In this document: positions 32,137 through 41,922 of the stretch, one piece after another | Layout: every line of letters begins with the position of its first letter | How positions within the stretch are numbered: the first letter of the stretch is position 1 | NCBI RefSeq assembly: GCF_963576675.1 | Contig: NC_088914.1 | Span: forward strand, 86,488,441 to 86,552,440 | Direction: 5' to 3' | DNA length: 64,000 nucleotides | Source: Euphorbia lathyris | Lineage: Eukaryota; Streptophyta; Magnoliopsida; Malpighiales; Euphorbiaceae | Translations under genes and position numbers: made by a program | Notes under the pieces: generated by a model | Seen by the model: only the letters and a program-made list of their open reading frames with translations | What the model was told of the DNA's origin: nothing | Database searches by the model: none

Positions 32137-34731
32137 ATGAGACCCATCAGTCTTTGTAATGTTTTGTATAAAGCTATTACTAAGATTGTGGCTAATAGAA
32201 TCCGGAAGATCCTTCCGGATATAATTAGCCAGAACCAAGGGAGCTTTGTTCCTGGTAGACAATTGATGGATAACGTTGTTATTGCCCAGGAGGTTGTCCA
32301 TTCTATGAAGATTAAGAAAGGTAAGAAAGGGATTGTGGCCCTCAAACTGGATCTGGAGAAAGCCTATGATAGATTGAACTGGAGCTTTCTTCTAGATAGT
32401 TTAGCCAAAGTTGGCATCCCGGAGAACTGGAGGATTTTGATTGAGAAGTGTATCTCCTCTCCTGTTTTCCAGGTCATGATCAATGGGGACATGTCGGATG
32501 AGTTTTCTCCCTCCAGAGGAATTCGTCAAGGAGATCCTATGAGTCCCTTCCTCTTTGTTATTGCCATGGAAAGACTGTCTCACCTGATCCAAGAGGCGGT
32601 GTGCAAAGGGACTCTCCACCCTGTTTCTATCAACAGACATTGCCCCCCTATTACCCATTTACTCTTTGCTGATGACGTCATGCTTTTCGTTGAGGGTAAT
32701 GAGGAGCAAATTAAAATAGTTATGGATATCCTTGATTGTTTTTGCGAGGCTTCTGGCCAGAAGGTTAACATCCAAAAGTCCCGTATGCTTTGTTCCAAAA
32801 ATATGGACAATAGCTTATGCAGAAGACTGAGTGAGCTCTCTGGCATACCTCTGACGAACTCTTTGGGGAAGTATCTTGGGGTTCCTCTTCACAGTGACAG
32901 GGTTTCCAAAGCCTCTTTCAAGGATATTTTGGACAAAACTAATGGTTTGTGTGCTAGCTGGAAAGCTAATTCTCTTTCCCTTGCAGGTCGCCTTACCTTG
33001 ATCCAGTCAGTTAACTGCGCTGCTCCGAACCACATCATGCAGGCCTGTAAGCTTCCTGAGCCTGTCCATAGTGACCTGGATAAGATAAATCGGCGTTTCC
33101 TGTGGGGTGAGTCTGGAGATGGGAGAAAGGTTCACCTGGTCCCGTGGAAGGAAGCTTGCCAGCCTAAAAACAGGGGGGGTCTTGGTATTAGGCAGGCAAA
33201 GGACAATAATAAAGTCCTGTTAATGAAACTTCTTTGGAGAATGTGGCAATGCCCCTCCTCCCTTTGGGTCCGTCTCTTGTGCGGGAAGTATCGGAAAGAT
33301 AGAATCTTTGGTGGCCCGAAGGAGAGGGTTGTTAGCTGTTCCTTCCTCTGGAAAGGGCTCAGTGCCGTGTTTGCTGAATTCTGTACGGGGATTGGCCTGG
33401 AGGTGGGTAATGGTAGATCTATTAGCTTATGGTATGACACCTGGATTGGTGATAAACCGCTGATTGATGTGTGTAATGCCCCTCCGTCGGCTAATCTCCT
33501 TTCCTGGAAAATTGCTGATGTGGTGGACTCGGGGGGAGACTGGATCTGGTCAAAGTTCGACTCTTTCTTTAGTCTGGAGACCCTTCTTAACATTAGAGGA
33601 GTGAAGATTAGCAATCAAGAGGAGGATAAGGATAGACATTGCTGGGCCTTGACGAATAATGGTACTTATTCTTGTAAATCGGCCTATGAAGCTTTTACCC
33701 CTAATAGGGCTGATCCTCCCTTGGAGATTTGGAAGTCCATATGGTCCCTCAAGATCCCTTACCGTATCAGGAGCTTCCTTTGGCTGGGTATCAAAGACAG
33801 GCTCCTTACGAATGCGGATAGGCACAGAAGGCACTTGACTGAGTCTAGTGCCTGTAGTAGATGCAGAGGCAATGTGGAAACCTTGTGCCATGCCTTGAGG
33901 GATTGCCCAAATAGTAAGAAGATCTGGGAAGGGATCCTCCCTCATCACATCCTCCCTTCCTTCATGGCCTTTTCTGAAGGGGACTGGTTCTCTCAAGGAG
34001 CCAAGGGGAACTTGCTGGCCAACATGGAGCACGGTGCCATCCTCTTTGCTATTACTTGTCACCAAATCTGGAAGTGGAGGAATGAAGAATTATTTGCGGG
34101 TAAGGCTGTCCTTATTCCTGATTTACTGTTTTTCTTCTCGAAGAAGCTCTTTGTTATTACTCGAAGCTTTGAAAGAGATTCCCTTGTTCGCCCCTCCCCG
34201 GATAAAGAGATCCTGCTAGTTGGCTGGAGTAAGCCTAGAGAAGGGTTTGCTAAGTTGAATACTGATGGCTCCTGCCTTAGCAATGGCAGAATTGCTGCTG
34301 GAGAAGTTCTTCGGGATGCTGGTGGCAATTGGATGGCGGGGTTTACCCATAACTTGGGGACGGGCTCCTCCTTTTCTGCGGAGCTCTGGGGTATCTTGTC
34401 AGGTATTAAACTCGCCATTCGCATGGGTGTTAAAAAGCTCTCGGTGGAATCTGATAATCTGGAGGCTATTAACAGGATTTCAGATAGCCAGGCTGTTTGT
34501 CTAAAGAGCCAGAATCTCATCAAAGCTATTTTGAGGCTTCGTCCTGCCTTTGAGTATCTTAATTTCTCCCATATTTTTAGGGAGCAAAACCGCGTGGCGG
34601 ATCGCTTAGCAGCTGCTGGGCATGGGAGAATGTTAGGTGTTTCTACCCTCTCTGTTCCTCCTTCTTTTCTTTTGCCTTCTCTCCTTGAGGATAGGATTGG
34701 GGTCAGCCTTCCTAGACTGATCCCGGTGTAG
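32137..34731 (+). CDS. LINE ORF2 C-terminal part: RT, zinc-binding, RNase H
   Basis: 864 codons, open throughout. Starting mid-RT: RPISLCNVLYKAITKI, then DLEKAYDRLNW, GIRQGDPMSPFLF and the catalytic FADDVM (~residue 176). A zf-RVT domain lies at ~510-600 (IWSLKIPYRIRSFLW, then a C-x2-C...H-x-L-x-C pattern). A plant-type RNase H lies at ~695-835 with NTDGS, AELWG, ESDN and NRVADRLA. The N-terminal endonuclease and first RT motifs are missing through 5' truncation. It is used for target-primed reverse transcription in intact copies; dead on arrival here. An intact 864-codon frame points to a young insertion. Confidence 0.92.
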   Translation: MRPISLCNVLYKAITKIVANRIRKILPDIISQNQGSFVPGRQLMDNVVIAQEVVHSMKIKKGKKGIVALKLDLEKAYDRLNWSFLLDSLAKVGIPENWRILIEKCISSPVFQVMINGDMSDEFSPSRGIRQGDPMSPFLFVIAMERLSHLIQEAVCKGTLHPVSINRHCPPITHLLFADDVMLFVEGNEEQIKIVMDILDCFCEASGQKVNIQKSRMLCSKNMDNSLCRRLSELSGIPLTNSLGKYLGVPLHSDRVSKASFKDILDKTNGLCASWKANSLSLAGRLTLIQSVNCAAPNHIMQACKLPEPVHSDLDKINRRFLWGESGDGRKVHLVPWKEACQPKNRGGLGIRQAKDNNKVLLMKLLWRMWQCPSSLWVRLLCGKYRKDRIFGGPKERVVSCSFLWKGLSAVFAEFCTGIGLEVGNGRSISLWYDTWIGDKPLIDVCNAPPSANLLSWKIADVVDSGGDWIWSKFDSFFSLETLLNIRGVKISNQEEDKDRHCWALTNNGTYSCKSAYEAFTPNRADPPLEIWKSIWSLKIPYRIRSFLWLGIKDRLLTNADRHRRHLTESSACSRCRGNVETLCHALRDCPNSKKIWEGILPHHILPSFMAFSEGDWFSQGAKGNLLANMEHGAILFAITCHQIWKWRNEELFAGKAVLIPDLLFFFSKKLFVITRSFERDSLVRPSPDKEILLVGWSKPREGFAKLNTDGSCLSNGRIAAGEVLRDAGGNWMAGFTHNLGTGSSFSAELWGILSGIKLAIRMGVKKLSVESDNLEAINRISDSQAVCLKSQNLIKAILRLRPAFEYLNFSHIFREQNRVADRLAAAGHGRMLGVSTLSVPPSFLLPSLLEDRIGVSLPRLIPV

Positions 34732-34784
34732 GTTTTTTGTTGGTTTTGTTTTTTTTCCTTTCCTTTCTTACCAAAAAAAAAAAA
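32137..34784 (+). mobile_element. LINE 1: 5'-truncated L1-type retrotransposon
   Basis: Starts inside the RT domain and ends with a T-rich 3' UTR and an A run (34773-34783). There is no clear target duplication; flanking LTR sequence is deleted. The shared part is nearly identical to LINE 2 (41939-43333), so both are recent copies of one family. Confidence 0.9.
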
Positions 34785-35594
34785 TTAGTTGAGGAAGTCA
34801 ATGTTTCATATGTGCCATGATTTGTACCCATAAATCATGGCACAACTTGTCTCGGCTTTTTTTATATCTATTTGTTTATTTATTTATGTAAATATTTATT
34901 TTATTTAATTCTTTTAAATTAATAGTTAATTTTTCCAACAGTTAATTGCTTCGATAATCCATCCTCTGAAAGTGATGCAAGGTTTTTCATACACTTTCCA
35001 ATATTCATAATTTTTTCCTTCTGTAATGAGCATCTCTTACAAATTAAACTGGAGCAAGGGTCTAAATGCTGAGATATATCTCCATCTATGTGACAAGATA
35101 GATGTCCCCACAGTCTCTCTCAAACTATCATAAAATGAAATTTTACGGAGGAGCTCATCTGACAATTTGCTAATGAAATCAACATCTTCTGTTGCACTTT
35201 CCTTTCCGTACCACCCAAAATTAATAAATGCATTAGCAACAGAAAGAATGAATTTGGAGCACTTTGATTATCAATGAATCAATCTAATCTTTAACATTGT
35301 CAAAAATCTTAAAGAGTTCAAGAACATAGTAAATATCTTTGTCTTTGACGACCTAGCGGCAACTTCCGATGATCTAGTAGCACTGGAATCCATAGATGTT
35401 TAAGAAACTTTGAATTAGAGAGAGCTGCTGAAAATGGCGGAGTACAGACGATTTTTGAAAAAGTGAAAAATGATATCCCTTTTATTTTTATTAATTACTT
35501 TTTACTCGATTTTTTTCTAATCAATCACTAAAGGTCCATTTATTAACTTATATATGTTCATTTTTTATATTTGATATTAGGGTCCGTTTGGTTT

Positions 35595-35843
35595 TGTTAG
35601 ATATATAATTATCTTGTTTAGAAAATATAGTAATTATTTATATAGTACTTGATTGATTTGTAATTTTCAAACTACCAAAATTAAGCTCTAATTATGCCTA
35701 TAATTATGCTAATGTTATAATTATAAATCAATTAAATTAGGACTTGATTTCGGTAATGTGGTAATTACAAATCAATCAAATGTTATATTCTCTAAACAAG
35801 ATAATTACTATATTTCCTAAACAAGATAATTCCATATCTAACA
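35595..35843. mobile_element. Foldback MITE in unit C
   Basis: Same 249-bp inverted-repeat element as in unit A. Confidence 0.8.
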
Positions 35844-35945
35844 CGTTTAGCTATTCCAGTTTGCTGTTTGTTGTTTCCTGTTTTTGTTTACTGTTTGTTG
35901 TTGCTGTTTGCTGTTTGAATATTAGTGTTTGATAAAATTACTAGA

Positions 35946-37211
35946 CAACCCACATTAGGCAAGGTAATTGTTTCTAATGAGCTCAATTGGTTGGTGAAAT
36001 TTGGTCCAAATTTGCAAAAACTAAACTTAAGATGATTCAAATTCATTGTTATACCATCAAAAAGCTCAATCCTAAAAAGATAGTCAAAACCAAGGTATTT
36101 GAGATGGGCTACGTAACAAGCAAACTGACAATGTGTGAACAATGTTAAACTTTCAACATCTTTTCTGAGTGCGAACTTAATCCATCAATCAATATCAACA
36201 AAATACTCAATCTTGTCAGTAACATGCTTGACATTACTAGAGGAACAAAAATGGAGTTCGAACAAATCTATCTTTTCGCCCCTGTAAAACCTACACAGTT
36301 GTTAATGTTGGGAATTTTCTGGATTACGACAATTTAGTAGAATCAATAAATCTCAAAGCATAAGCAATATATTGCTAAGAAAAATAATAGCTTAAAACTT
36401 GAAGACAATTTTATTGAATTTATGAGGTGTACAAGAGTGTGTTCTCCATAAACTTTTTAGGGTTATAATGAGATAAAAACCAAAAATAGTATCACTTCGG
36501 TGTTTCCCGAAAATACCCCAAAATAATTATCTTACTATTTTTGTCTTTCTCCCAAAAATCAGACTACCCTCAAATCATTCAACTCTCTCAAACTCACAAT
36601 GGAGAACCTTGCCTCATATTTTGCAAAATTATGATTGCTCTCACTCAGCGTCCATCTTTATTTTTTGGCACCCTCAATCCATCGCCTTATATAGCCATAT
36701 TCTTGAAGACCTTTTCAACTAATTAGTTGAGGAAGTCAATGTTTTATATGTACAATGATTTGTGCCCATAAATCATGGCACAACTTGTCTCGGGTTTTTT
36801 TTATATCTATTTGTTTATTTATTTATTTAAATATTTATTTTATTTAATTGTCTCGGGTTTTATTTAATTGTCTCGGGTCTAAATGCTGAGATATATCTCC
36901 ATCTATGTGACAAGATAGATGTCCCCACAGCCTCTCTCAAACTACCATAAGATGAAATTTTACGGAGGAGATCATTTGGAAATTTGCTAATGAAATTAGC
37001 ATCTTCTATTGGACTTTCCTTTCCGTACCACCCAAAATTAATAAATGAATTAGCAACAGAAAGGATGAATTTGGAGCACTTTGATTATCAATGAATCAAT
37101 CCAATCTTTAACACTGTTAAAAATCTTAAAAGAGTTCAAGAACATAGTAAATACCTTTGTCTCTGACGATCTAGCGGCAACGTCCGATGATCTAGTAGCA
37201 CTGGAATCCAT
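35946..37211 (-). pseudogene. F-box array unit D
   Basis: LRR-like part 35946-36300 (an 84-codon frame ends in the truncated block), solo LTR 36306 to about 36875, then F-box exon and exon 1. A deletion has removed the LTR end and the exon part next to it: a duplicated TTTAATTGTCTCGGG joins straight to the F-box region. The unit runs to 37758. Confidence 0.8.
36306..36878 (-). repeat. Solo LTR in unit D, end deleted
   Basis: GTTAA at 36301-36305 on one side; the other end is lost in the deletion. Confidence 0.75.
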
Positions 37212-37405
37212 AGATGTTTAAGAAACTTTCAATTAGAGAGAGCTGCTGAAAATGGCGGAGTATAGACGATTTTTGAAAAAGTGAAAAATGATATCCCTTT
37301 TATTTTTACTAATTACTTTTTACTTGATTTTTTTTTCTAATCAATCACTAAAGGTCCATTTATTAATTTATAAATGTTCATTTTTTATGTTTGATATTAG
37401 GGCTT

Positions 37406-37655
37406 TTGCTAGATATATAATTATTTTGTTTAGGAAATATAGTAATTATCTATATAGTATTTGATTGACTTGTAATTATCACATTACCAAAATCAAGCTC
37501 TAATTATGCCTATAATTATGCTAATGTTATAATTACAAATCAATTAAATTAGGGCTTGATTTTGGTAATGTGATAATTACAAATCAATCAAATATTATAT
37601 TTCCTAAACAAGATAATTACTATATTTCATAAACAAGATAATTCCATATCTAACA
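37406..37655. mobile_element. Foldback MITE in unit D
   Basis: Same element; the first bases of the left inverted repeat are altered (GCTAGATAT). Confidence 0.75.
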
Positions 37656-37758
37656 TGTTTAGCTGTTTCAGTTTCCTGTTTGTTGTTTCCTGTTTTTGTT
37701 TACTGTTTGCTGTTCTTGTTTGCTGTTTGAATATTAGTGTTTGATAAAAATTACTAGA

Positions 37759-38118
37759 CAACCCACATTTTGTAAGGTAACAGTTTCTAATGAGCTCAAT
37801 TGGTTGGTGAAATTTGGTCCAAATTTGCAAAAACTCAACTTAAGATGATTCAAATTCATCGTTATATCATCAAAAAGCTCAGTCCTAAAAAGATAGTCAA
37901 AACCAAGGTATTTATGATGGGATACGTAATAAGCAAACTGACAATGTGTGAACAATGTTAAACTTTCAACATATTTTCTGAGTGCGAACTTAATCCATCT
38001 ATCAATATCAGCAAAATACTCAAAGCTAGTGTTGTCAGCAACACGCTTGACATTACTACAGGAACAAAAATGGAGTTCAAACAAATCTATCTTTTCGCCA
38101 CATTACTATAGCAACACG
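37759..38118 (-). pseudogene. F-box array unit E, short
   Basis: Only the LRR-like part remains (116 codons open, from MFELHFCSCSNVKRVADNT). It joins directly to a MITE at 38119, without LTR, F-box exon or exon 1. Shared private changes with unit F (TTTATGATGGGATACG, AACATATTTTCTGAG) show that 37406-38118 and 38119-38828 are a recent 710-bp tandem duplication. Confidence 0.8.
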
Positions 38119-38365
38119 CTAGATATATAATTATTTTGCTTAGGAAATATAGTAATTATCTATATAGTATTTGATTGACTTGTAATTATCACATTACCAA
38201 AATCAAGCTCTAATTATGCCTATAATTATGCTAATGTTATAATTACAAATCAATTAAATTAGGGCTTGATTTTGGTAATGTGATAATTTCAAATCAATCA
38301 AATATTATATTTCCTAAACAAGATAATTACTATATTTCATAAACAAGATAATTCCATATCTAATA
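38119..38365. mobile_element. Foldback MITE in unit E
   Basis: Copy of the unit D MITE created by the 710-bp duplication; it shares the GCTAGATAT left end. Confidence 0.75.
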
Positions 38366-38468
38366 GGTTTAGCTGTTTCAGTTTGCTGTTTGTTGTTTCC
38401 TGTTTTTGTTTACTGTTTGCTGTTCTTGTTTGCTGTTTGAATATTAGTGTTTGATAAAAATTACTAGA

Positions 38469-39856
38469 CAACCCACATTTTGTAAGGTAACAGTTTCTAA
38501 TGAGCTCAATTGGTTGGTGAAATTTGGTCCAAATTTGCAAAAACTCAACTTAAGATGATTCAAATTCATCGTTATATCATCAAAAAGCTTAGTCCTAAAA
38601 AGATAGACAAAATCAAGGTATTTATGATGGGATACGTAATAAGCAAACTGACAATGTGTGAACAATGTTAAACTTTCAACATATTTTCTGAGTGCGAACT
38701 TAATCCATCTATCAATATCAGCAAAATACTCAAAGCCAGTGTTGTCAGCAACACGCTTGACATTACTACAGGAACAAAAATGGAGTTCAAACAAATCTAT
38801 CTTTTCGCCCCTGTAAAACCTACATAGTTGTTAATGTTGGGAATTTTCTGGATTACGACAATTTAGCAGAATCAATAAATCTCAAAGCATAAGCAATATA
38901 TTGCTAAGAAAACTAATAGCTTAAAACTTAAAAACAATTTTATTGAATTTATGAGGTGTACAAGAAAGTGTTCTCTAGAAACTTTCTAGAGTTACAATGA
39001 GATAAAACCAAAAATAGTATCACTTCGGTGTTTCCCAAAAATACCCAAAAATAATTATATTACTATTTTTGTCTGTCCACCAAAAATCAGACTACCCTCA
39101 AATCACTCAACTCTCTTAAACTCACAATGGAGAACCTTGCCTCACATTTTGCAAAATTACGATTGCTCTCAATCAGCTTCCATCTTTTTTTTGGCACCCT
39201 CAATCCATGTCCTTATATAGCCATATTCTTGAAGACTTTTTCAACAAATTAGTTGAGGAAGTCAATGTTTCATATGTGCCATGATTTGTGCACATAAATC
39301 ATGGCACAACTTGTCTCCGTTTTTTATATCTATTTGTTTATTTATTTATTTAAATATTTATTTTATTTAATTGTTTTAAATTAATAGTTAATTTTTTCCA
39401 ACAGTTAATTGCTTCGATAATCCGTCATTTGAAAGTGATGCAAGGTTTTTCATACACTTTCCAATATTCATAATTTTTTCCTTATGTAATGAGCATTTCT
39501 TCCCAATTAAACCGGAGCAAGGGTCTAAATGCTGAGATATATCTCCATCTATGTGACAAGATAGATGTCCCCACAGCCTCTCTCAAACTACCATAAGATC
39601 AAATTTTACGGTGGAGCTCATCTGGCAATTTGCTAATGAAATCAGCATCTTCTGTTGCACTTTCCTTTCCATACCACCCAAAATTAATCAATGCATTAAC
39701 AACAGAAAGAATGAATTTAGAACACTTTGATTATCAATGAATCAATCCAATCTTTAACACTGTCAAAAATCTTAAAAGAGTTCAAGAACATAGTAAATAC
39801 ATTTGTCTCTGACGACCTAGCGGCAACTTCCGATGATTTAGTAGCTCTGGAATCTA
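38469..39856 (-). pseudogene. F-box array unit F
   Basis: LRR-like part (116 codons open, 38444-38794), solo LTR 38835-39403, F-box exon, exon 1 remnant. Here the codon after the F-box is GAA, not TAA as in A-C, but a TAA follows a few codons later, and the exon 1 start codon is mutated (ATG to ATA). The copy is therefore also dead, by other lesions. The unit runs to 40428. Confidence 0.8.
38835..39403 (-). repeat. Solo LTR in unit F
   Basis: Flanked by GTTAA at 38830-38834 and 39404-39408; same site as in the other units. Confidence 0.85.
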
Positions 39857-40063
39857 TAGATGTTTAAGAAACTTTCAATTAGAGAGAGCTGCTGAAAATG
39901 GCGGAGTATAGACGATTTTTGAAAAAGTGAAAAATGATATCCCTTTTATTTTTTTTATTAATTACTTTTTACTTGATTTTTTTTCTAATCAATCACTAAA
40001 GGTCCATTTATTAATTTATATATGTTCATTTTTTTATGTTTGATATTAGGGCTAGTTTGGTTT

Positions 40064-40326
40064 TGTTAGATATATAATTATCTTGTTTAGGAAATATAGT
40101 AATTATCTATATAGTATTTGATTGATTTGTAATTATCACATTACCAAAATCAAGCTCTAATTTAATTGATTTGTAATTATAATTGATTATGCTAATGTTA
40201 TAATTACAAATCAATTAAATTAGGGCTTGATTTTGGTAATGTGATAAGTACAAATCAATCAAATATTATATTTACTAAACAAGATAATTACTATATTTCC
40301 TAAACAAGATAATTCCATATCTAACA
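40064..40326. mobile_element. Foldback MITE in unit F
   Basis: Same element with a small internal duplication (about 263 bp). Confidence 0.75.
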
Positions 40327-40428
40327 GGTTTAGCTGTTCCAGTTAGCTGTTTGTTGTTTCCTGTTTTTGTTTACTGTTTGCTGTTGTTGTTTCCTGTTTG
40401 AATATTAGTGTTTGATAAAATTACTAGA

Positions 40429-41370
40429 CAACCCACATTATGTAAGGTAATGGTTTCTAATGAGCTCAATTGGGTGGTGAAATTTGGTCCAAATTTGCAA
40501 AAACTCAACTTAAGATGATTCAAATTCATCGCTATACCATCAAAAAGCTCAATCCTAAAAAGATAGTCAAAACCAAGGTATTTGAGATGGGCTACGTAAC
40601 AAGCAAACTGACAATGTGTGAACAATGTTAAACTTTCAACATCTTTTCCGAGTGCGAACTTAATCCATCTATCAATATCAGCAAAATACTCAAAGCCACG
40701 CTCGACATTACTACAGGAACAAAAATGGAGTTCAAACAAATCTTCAAACAAATCTATCTTTTCGCCCCTTAAAACCTACATAGTTGTTAATATTGAGAAT
40801 TTTCTGGATTACGACAATTTAGCAGAATCAATAAATCTCAAAGCATAAGCAATATATTGCTAACAAAAATAATAGCTTAAAACTTAAAGACAATTTTATT
40901 GAATTTATAAAGTGTACAAGATGTGTTCTCTACAAACTTTCTAGAGTTACAATGAGATAAAACCAAAAATAGTATCACTCCGGTGTTTTCCGAAAATACC
41001 CAAAATAATTATCTTACTATTTTTGTCTTTCCCCCAAAAATCAGACTACCCTCAAATCACTCAACTCTCTCAAACTCACAATGGAGAACATTGCCTCACA
41101 TTTTGCAAAATTGTGATTGCTCTCACTCAGCTTCTATCTTTTTTTTTTTTGCACCCTCAATCCATGACCTTATATAGCCATATTCTTGATGACTTTTTCA
41201 ACTAATTAGTTAGGGAAGTCAATATTTCATATGTGCCATGATTTGTTAAATCATGGCACAACTTGTCTCATTTATTTAAATATTTATTTTATTTAATTAT
41301 TTTAAATTAATAGTTAATTTTTTCCAACAGTTAATTGCTTCGATAATCCGTCATCTGAAAGTGATGCAAT
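40429..41370 (-). pseudogene. F-box array unit G, truncated
   Basis: LRR-like part (40429-40785) with a 15-bp gap in the V-A-D-N-T region, solo LTR 40791-41329 (GTTAA at 40786-40790 and 41330-41334), then about 36 bp of exon before an abrupt switch to unrelated sequence at 41370. This is the right edge of the array. Confidence 0.8.
40791..41329 (-). repeat. Solo LTR in unit G
   Basis: Same LTR with the usual GTTAA flanks; several small deletions. Confidence 0.8.
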
Positions 41371-41378
41371 TTTATGTG

Positions 41379-41575
41379 ACACGTCAGTATAAGTCAACAC
41401 AAATCTCTGACTGAAACGACACATAACATTCACTTATACGCCACTTGGCTATCACTTGTCGGTTATTTTATGAAAAAAACATTTGTTTTTTCCATAAAAT
41501 AACCGACACATGGCTGTCACGTTTCATTTCGATTAGAGATTTGAGTTAACTCATGTTGACGGATCACCATATCAT
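41379..41575. mobile_element. Foldback MITE-like element
   Basis: Imperfect palindrome: CGGTTATTTTATG...AAAAAC at the centre is mirrored by GTTTTTTCCATAAAATAACC, and outer arms GTCAACACAAATCTCT / AGAGATTTGAGTTAAC pair. It is non-coding and lies at the array's right border. The rest of 41576-41920 is AT-rich without gene signals. Confidence 0.6.
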
Positions 41576-41922
41576 TATTTCAATATCTTTTAACCACTAA
41601 AATCAACGAAATGACTGAAATAAATTGAAGATAAGTTACCATTTTTATAAAACCATTTAAGTTCAGTCCGCTGGTGTATTTAACCCTTGATGCATATAGA
41701 GACAATAAGTATTAAAAGGATATTTATAGAAAGCTGATACATAACTAACCTATATGCATTAAGGTTAATTTTAAATAAATACACTGAGGTTTTATATTCA
41801 TATTTTTTAAAGATCGATATACCTAATATATGTAATTGGTTTTCATTTTTTTTTTAAATTTGAACGATAATAATTTCAAAACAAAAAAATATTCCCAATT
41901 AAAATTGTTTAATATCATATTT

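Larger units (their letters stand above)
31256..34940 (-). repeat. Solo LTR in unit C, interrupted
   Basis: LTR pieces 31256-31606 and 34785-34940 with GTTAA at 31251-31255 and 34941-34945. The gap holds the LINE and its flanking segment. Confidence 0.8.
30890..35393 (-). pseudogene. F-box array unit C, split by LINE insertion
   Basis: LRR-like part at 30890-31250, solo LTR from 31256, LTR interrupted at about 31606 by a 3.2-kb insertion and resumed at 34785-34940. The F-box exon (~35035-35212) and exon 1 (to 35393) follow. About 55 bp of LTR, including its TATA region, are missing at the insertion. The F-box stop is also present here. The unit runs to 35945. Confidence 0.8.

Noticed and set aside
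33132..34523. Minus-strand ORFs of 150-170 codons over LINE 1 (and the same over LINE 2)
   Set aside because: Shadows of the RT, zinc-binding and RNase H frame; they recur in LINE 2 only because the sequence recurs.
27044..41370. Regular 1.9-kb repeats as a CRISPR-like or satellite array
   Set aside because: Units contain gene exons, an LTR and a MITE with introns; it is a tandem gene-segment duplication in a eukaryote.
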